DNA of 64,000 bases from Tyto alba (taxonomy: Eukaryota > Chordata > Aves > Strigiformes > Tytonidae). The notes beneath the pieces are model-generated. The model saw nothing but the letters and a program-made list of their open reading frames with translations, had not been told where the DNA came from and did no database searches. Position 1 is the stretch's first letter. Each line of letters begins with the position of its first letter. Positions 57,376 to 64,000 of this stretch are shown here, one piece after another. Both the position numbers and the translations under genes were made by a program. Location of the stretch: the NCBI RefSeq assembly GCF_018691265.1, contig NW_024881279.1, forward strand, positions 8,399,243 through 8,463,242, in the 5' to 3' direction.

Positions 57376-60093
57376 ATATTTACATAAAATTTTCTTGGAA
57401 TGTCTTGTAAAGAAATACTTTTCAAAAGTTACGTTGACAGCATCTTGAACAAAATGTAGAGTGGCTCAATATTTTAATTTTGATTGTTCTGTGAGTAGCT
57501 AATAACGAAGTATACAGAAAAGACCTGCTGTAAAATGTTGCCACATTGCCTTTTTTTGTTGAAATTTCCTAGTATGCCTCAAGCCCTTCTGTTTTCTGCA
57601 TTGCTACGCTGTTAAAACCTCGTTGTCAGTCTTAAGTGCTTTGCATGCATTAATGGTGAAGATGACTATGAAGTCATGATTTGGTTTGCACCAGCTGGCT
57701 GCATTGAGCTAAAATAGCTACAAGAAGGCTGAAATCTCCTACCAAGGTAGTCTAACTCTTTCTAGAAACAAAGTGCTGCAGGGAAGTCTCCGATGAATAG
57801 GACTCTGTGTCTGCTAGCACCTCTACTTTGAGACAATGAGGTGGTGATTGGTGAGGTTCTCTTGATGTCCTAGTCCTCTGCAGGCAGTAGGAAGTGGAGA
57901 AAAGATGGTCAGACCTGTCACAGTCCGCTTTTGCACCCACACAAGCCATGTGGACAGTGTCAGGAACAACCTTAACAATCCTTATACCTTAATGACCTGC
58001 CCTTCTGTGAGAGCGTGGGGGTTTCATGTATGACTAGTGTGATATGGCCTCTTCTGGCTGATCTTAATAGCGTAACGCAAGTATAAGTAAGATTATTTAA
58101 TTTACAGTAGTATGTCATACCACCTGGACCAGAACTGGAAGCCGTTCTGCTTTTTCTGCATTGTCTTTGGTTAAGGGCATTGCACAATTAATTGGGCTTA
58201 GTTATCCTTAGTTATCCCTTTTTCTTGTGCAGGGAGAAACTTTCTGGAATACTCTTGAGTACCAGCAGACTTACATGGTGCTGTTGTGCAAAGTTGAACT
58301 GAAATTTTTGTGTTCAGAGCTGCAGGTGTTTGTTCTGCAGTTGAGGATGCAGTCAGGGATCACTCGCTTGCTGTGCAGGGCCCTCTGTACAGGTGATTAT
58401 TTTTTAAATTTTTAAAAAATTTTAAAAAAATTTTCTCTAAATTTGCTCAGAGCTGAAACTCTTTTAAGTGTTCCTGGATGTACACTAGCTGCATAGAGGC
58501 AAGTATGGAGGTGGTGAGCATGCTATTGGAAGTCAGGCTTTGCAGAGAGGATTTATTCCTGGAGGAGGAAACTGAGCCTGTGTGCTAACACTGTGGTACC
58601 AGCAAGCTCTGACTTGAATCTGAATGAGAAACATTCTTCAGCAGTACCACAGGGATGGGATGTGCGTTAGACCTGGGCATCTGCTTTCTTTGGTGAAAAG
58701 GATGGTTCTGGGTACAGGTGTGAAGATTTGGAGTTGATCTCTGCACAACTGCTGATTCTGCATGTCTGAGAGGCATATTTTTGAAGAAAATGTGGGTTTT
58801 AAGATTGTTTTTCTTTACACACTGCTGCCTGGGGCTAAGAGCACATGGCACACTGGAGTTTCTTTAAGTTGTGCATGTTTTAGCAGGAAGTAATTATCTT
58901 GGTGATTATTTAATTTCCCAGCAGTACCATTTTTACTCTGACTGGTAACTTGAAAAAGCTGCTCTCCTAAGATCCTGATAATCTCATTTGCACATTGTGT
59001 GGAAGATGGGGCAAGGGGATTTGTTAATAGTTTATCTGGTTATGAGACATGAAACAATTTAGTAAAAAGCTTTTGAACTCCATCGTTCCTTAAAGACAGT
59101 GGGTTTTAGAATAAAGTTCTGTTCTCAGAATACATTTGAAGGGCAGGATGTTGCACTTCTGTTTTCTGTCACAAAATGCCACTTGCCAAGCCAAGTGGGA
59201 TCTGCTGTTCCACTGATGATATTTCAAACTTGACAAAACACATGATTGTGGAAAGAGAAATACTTTATCGTGTCCATCTTTGAGATTCAGCATGAGGGTC
59301 AGTCCTTTAACATTCTAAAATGTCATTTTTGGTTGTCTGCACTAAGGTCAGTTCATTTACCAAAGAATTTTAAGGCAAGTATGAATAATGCCATGTCCTA
59401 GCTTGCAAAATGGTGCATGAAATAGCTTTTTTTTTTTTTTTTTTGCTTTTTTTCTTCATATGGACCCTAGGTCCAAACAGCTAAGCTTGCAAACTGAAAC
59501 AGGTCCTGGCATGAGAACTTAAGGCATAGTTTGGCTATGTTGAAAGTACTGCTGTTCATTTGTGTCTGACTTTAAAATCCAGGATACTGTAAAAATGACA
59601 CAAACAGAACTTTCTGTTTGGGTATCTGTCATTGCTGTGTGAAAGACCAGAGCAATTGAAGAGGTGTTTTATAGAGACTAGAGAGGTGATATGTCTCTCT
59701 TGTGGAAAACTTGCTTCTGCTGCCTGGAGTTGATACTGAATCCTGGGAAGGGAAGGCTCAATTGCGTGTTAGCTGACTGTGCTGGCCTTGCAAGAGGCTG
59801 AGACAATATGGAGCAGTTCAGGAGTCTGAATGCTTTGGCTGATACTGCTGCTGTTGTAGGGATTCCTTTGTGGGGTGGAGCCCAGGAGGTCACAGATGGG
59901 AGAGATGATTCTTCAGAATAGAAGGTTTAACAGTGAAACGTCTTTTGCCTTATTTTCATGAAATGGTACATTAGCACAAATGCACCAGCAGTGTGGGCTG
60001 CAGCATGGAACCTCTGGCACTAAAAATCCACAGAGAGAATTTCAGAAAAATCTTTTATTTTTTTTTATTGGAATCAGCATGAATGTATGATTC

Positions 60094-60099
60094 AATAAA
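60094..60099 (+). terminator. Candidate distal polyadenylation signal AATAAA
   Basis: AATAAA in a very AT-rich stretch. A second plus-strand AATAAA is at 60387-60392. Minus-strand AATAAA copies lie at 60054-60059 and 60064-60069, so this may be where convergent transcripts end. Confidence 0.35.
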
Positions 60100-60399
60100 T
60101 ATATTTTATATACATATAACAGCAGAAACTTTACATTCCATCTCCAAACTGCTGAAATAACTTCTATTTCTTAAAAGGTTTTACAAGCCAGAAAAATAAT
60201 CTGCCACTGCTTCTGTGTGGTCATGCAAATTGTATAAGTTACAAGTTTATTTTCATCATGATGTAAAAATGCTGCTTTTAAGGAAGCAGTTGCTTTGCAC
60301 TCTGACCAATGTAGCAAAATATCCTTAAATGGAGTGTAAGGCCATACCAATTTTGTGTATGTATATATTTATATATATGTATCTATAATAAATTCATAT

Positions 60400-63300
60400 A
60401 GAAAAGACAGGGAGGTCCCTTTTTAAGGTGGGTAGGGAGAAGACGTGTAAGCACTTCATGATTAAGCTAGTTTATTATTTTTGAATAATTTTACATCTTG
60501 AGTTTTAAGCATGGGTATACTTTATATTCGGTATTTCTCTAGTCCCTCCTCTATTCTTGAGGGGAGATTGGCATGAAAATTAATAAGAACTGAGTCTTTC
60601 CATTATTTTCTTTGAGACTTGCATTGTTGATGAAACAGCAGAGGTACTCAGAGAGCACTTCACTCCTTACCTTAACTCCAGTGATTAATTCTTACTCTGA
60701 ATACTTTTCTGATTGTCTCCTGTGAGAGGCTGATCTTTTAGCACCCATCTTGCAAGGAAGAAAACTAAAACTGCTGAATAGGAGCTATTTCAATGCTTGT
60801 TTTAAAGAAGCTTATTTGAAGTCAGGGAGATAAGTTTTGTTCTCTTAACAGCAGCTGCCTCTTTTCCTATGTTTAGAAGAGTTGATTAAACTGGGGCAGT
60901 TTTTAATGCCACTGCTTCTTTCTGATGTCTCAATAAGATTGAAGAATGAAAAGAAAACGATCTGTTGTTGTTGCCAGTCCTTTCCTGATTATGAACAAGC
61001 TTGGAAAATATGTATCCTGATTTTTTTTTTTTTTTTAACAAGCACACAAAATTGCAAAAGTAGTTCAAATTTGGATTTAGTATTTACAAAAGAGCATTGA
61101 TAAATGGGCTCTGATGGATGGGTGTGTCATGAGAGTATAATCCTCTGGTCTGTCCTGCCCTTTTGTGGGAGGGTCTGTCCCACAGCTGAGGTCTTGGTCT
61201 GTGTTGGCAAACCCCATGTTTTTATTGAGCTCTGCTCGAGAGCAGAGGGTGACTGGTATTGCCCTTTCTGCGGGGGACAGTGATTGCTGGCAGAGGAACG
61301 GGGCAGCCGGTAACATCGTACGCTGCGGCTGTTAAATCCAGCCCAGCTCCTTTGTCAGAGCCCTTGGCTGTCCCTGGTATAAATAGCGTCAAGGCGCTGT
61401 TGTATTTTGGAACAAATGAGCTTTAGTAAATTGAGCTTTGGAAACAAAGATTTTCTTCATACAAATGGCTTACAGATGGGAAAGATAAAGAAGATAGGAC
61501 AAAACAATGCCACTGCTTACTAGGCTTTTTTCAAAAGGTTTTGGGAGGTATTCTTCCTAGATACCAGATTTTTGGGGGGCGTTTGACCAGTGAGGTGGAT
61601 ACTTCTGGGAAACTGAGACAATGTTTATCAAGGACAACACTCTCTCTAGGTGCTGAACTGTTCCCACTTCTATGTTTTTGTATGCTTTCAATTAAAAAGT
61701 ATTCCTGCTCTTTGTGCGTGTTTGTGTATCTCCCCTCCAAAGTAAAGCCAAATGTGCAATGGTTGTCCTGAAGAGAATTAACTGGTTTTTATTTTTCTTC
61801 TAAAGATAAATTCATTTACAAAATAATGTAAATGGGTGTGTGTTTATAGTTGGAAGGGAGAAATTCCTGGGTCCTCCCTTCCTTTCTTTATAACACTTAC
61901 GTGTAAGACTTCCATTACTCATCATCTCCGTTTTAACATTATAAGCATGATGTGCTGTACACTGTGGTGGAATGTGCGTAGACAACACAGTCCATAAAAC
62001 GTCACTGTCAACAATGACATTAGCCTGCTTATGGCTGTTGTTTGACCTGGGGTGGGTGTTTACAAACAACTGCTTGGGACAGGCTTGTGCGTCTTCAGGA
62101 TTCAAAGGCTGCTTCCAGAATGGTGCTCACCAATGCTGCAGGGATGGTAACCTGCAATGAAATGCTCTGTGACCTTTGCAAGTCAGGCTGTTTTGGGGTG
62201 AAGTCCTTAGTGTGTTGCTTCATCTCTACATCTGTCTATAGCTCTCTTAATTCACTGAAGTTTTGCTGTATCTCAAACACATTTGTTTTTAGCACAGTTG
62301 CCTTCTAGTGCAGTTCTTTTGAAATGGTCATCTCTTCTGTAGCTCGGTAAATCCATGAAAGAGGTGGTGAGCTCTGGCCATGATTAGTGCTGTCAGTATG
62401 TCATGACCAGACTCAGGAACCACAAACTTGTCTTTTTACGTATGAATTCCATTTCACAGTAGGCTTGAGATGCTCCAGGCAGTGTGTTTTTCAGGATAAT
62501 TAAGTCCACGTGCATGTGGTGAGTTAAGTCACTTGGCCTTTGTGCCTTAATGTCTCTGTCTGTTGCCTCATATGCCTCTGGAGTTGGCCTGTGTCTCCTG
62601 ACCTACCACAACAATTGCAGGGAGTGCAGCGCTGGTTGCACAGTGAGATGCTCTGATGTTGCAATGAGCAGCAAAATGGAGCTCAAAGGCAGAGTTCAAG
62701 CACAACAGATCACTCTTCCCAGTGAGGGGAAGGTGGATTACATACCTCTCTCAAATTATCACATCACTGTTTGGACCTTAATGTTTTTCCCCAAAATTCC
62801 AATTTGGATGTTCCCGAAGCTGACAGATCCCCAAATTAACCTGCTGTCTTGACCTGATTTAAGGAGCGATGTATCGGTCATGGTTTTGAAATGCATGTGT
62901 CTTTCAACTGCCATGTCAAGTTTAGCTACCCTGCTCACTGATGGAGGACTGTGAAGGGAGCATCAGCTTGGGGGTGGAGGTGCTGTTCCTACAATTCTCC
63001 CATTTGAGTAGGTTAACTTAGGGATTTGCCAGCTTGGTCCATGCTGCCTTTGAGCTTATTTTCCCTGTTTGCTTCTGATCTGACCCTGGAACTGGAAGAA
63101 CACGCGTTTTGGAGAGAAACATAAGCAGGTTTGGGAAGAGGGAGACAGAAAGGAAACAGTACAAGTTCAGTGAAGGCAAAGGCAGAGCAGAGTGTTTCAA
63201 AGTCCTCATTCAGTTGTTTCCCTAGGCAAGCATAAGGTAAAGGAACTTGTGTTCAGTTCTGCTAAGACTTTGTTGGGTCAGCCTCTAGCTGAGCGTTTCT

Positions 63301-64000
63301 TGTAGAGTTGAGCTCTACTGCTGTGACCAATAGCTCTGGCCATGATTACTTAAAGAAAATGGTAAGGACAGGATATAACAATAGTCATTAGTGGTGAAGT
63401 TTTATTTGTTCTGTTGGTGTTTTGGTTTGTTTTTGTTGTTTTGCTTGGTTTTTTGTTTGTTTTTGTTATTCCTGATAAAAAGTGGGATTGATGACAAGTG
63501 GAGGCATGCATCTAATCAAGGACTTGCCAGGATTGTTCATGGTCTATCTGTGAAGGATGTACTGGTGTCCTTCACCGTAGTGTGCAGTTGTTCAATGAGA
63601 TGCATTTCCAACACTGTTCTTATGTTACAGAGGCTTTTGCAAGCTTTGTTTTTAGAGGTGACACTGCCCATGCTGTAACGTACTTCATCTACCATGGGAC
63701 AAGTCAAGCCTCATGAATTATCTTTCCAAACCCTCAAAAACCAAGCAGCAGTATTTAAAGCCTCAGCTCCCAGGAGGACCACATGGACTGGGGTCACAAC
63801 TGTGACTGCACTTACTGCAGTGAGAAGTACTACAACCTCCTGTGCCTTACACAAGTCTTGATCTCCTCTTCCTTTCTCCTATCTGATCCCTGCCCTCACT
63901 ATACTCTTGGGTAGAGAGCTGAAATCTTAGGACTCCTAGCATTGCAGCTTCAGGGGAGTAGAGCTGTCCTAGAAGCTGTGGTCACAACACAGTTGTGGCC
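60400..64000. other. Downstream intergenic region, no gene recognised
   Basis: No coding exon of GLRA1, the next gene in the human order, is visible: no glycine-receptor transmembrane segments on the minus strand. A T16 tract lies at 61021-61036. The sequence might include part of a minus-strand 3' untranslated region, but nothing decisive is seen. Confidence 0.5.

Larger units (their letters stand above)
55013..60100 (+). other. G3BP1: G3BP1 3' untranslated region (extent inferred)
   Basis: AT-rich sequence directly after the stop. Its first several hundred bases resemble what I recall of the human 3' untranslated region (pattern of GTATCTTGGA and CTGTTATA-like stretches). Candidate polyadenylation signals occur at 55860, 57370 and 60094, so short and long isoforms are plausible. 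Mammalian G3BP1 also has a multi-kilobase 3' end. No coding exon was seen. Confidence 0.55.

Overview
This is a vertebrate nuclear genome window, almost certainly from a bird. It holds short exons with GT-AG introns, CpG-island promoters, long introns, AATAAA polyadenylation signals and homopolymer tracts, and no bacterial-type operons. Three recognisable genes lie in the order SPARC (-), ATOX1 (-), G3BP1 (+), the same order and orientation as the human chromosome 5 block (SPARC-ATOX1-G3BP1-GLRA1). The encoded proteins are closest to what I remember of chicken. The species cannot be fixed from the sequence alone.

Layout. SPARC occupies 1 to about 8.8 kb on the minus strand. Seven coding exons (576-2724) and a non-coding first exon with a GGA-box promoter near 8.74-8.92 kb are visible; the last coding exon or exons, with the C-terminal calcium-binding part, lie off the left edge. 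From about 8.95 to 27.15 kb I find no protein-coding gene. This stretch holds the unresolved 3' end of ATOX1 and unique-looking intergenic DNA. ATOX1 spans 27154-29833 on the minus strand in three coding exons and starts in a CpG island. About 3 kb away, divergently oriented, a second CpG island (about 32.1-33.35 kb) carries the G3BP1 promoter, with five inverted CCAAT boxes and a TATA-like box. G3BP1 has a non-coding exon 1, a 13-kb intron 1, eleven coding exons (45984-55012) and a long 3' untranslated region with several candidate polyadenylation signals to about 60.4 kb. The final 3.6 kb shows no coding exon; the next gene in the human order, GLRA1, has no recognisable exon here.

Function. 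The three genes do not form a pathway. SPARC is a secreted matricellular collagen- and calcium-binding glycoprotein, ATOX1 is the cytosolic copper chaperone for the ATP7A/B pumps, and G3BP1 is the RNA-binding core protein of stress granules. Every coding exon that I could place joins in frame: SPARC gives 239 codons plus two bases, ATOX1 71 codons, G3BP1 465 codons.

I see no evidence of a previously undescribed biological system. The points of most interest are regulatory: a TEAD/MCAT plus AP-1/NF-E2 cluster in SPARC intron 1, the GGA-box promoter of SPARC, the CCAAT array of G3BP1, and a YY1 site inside a perfect dyad between the two CpG islands. Others are small coding details: a NAGNAG acceptor in SPARC, a three-residue C-terminal extension in ATOX1, and G3BP2-like residues in G3BP1.
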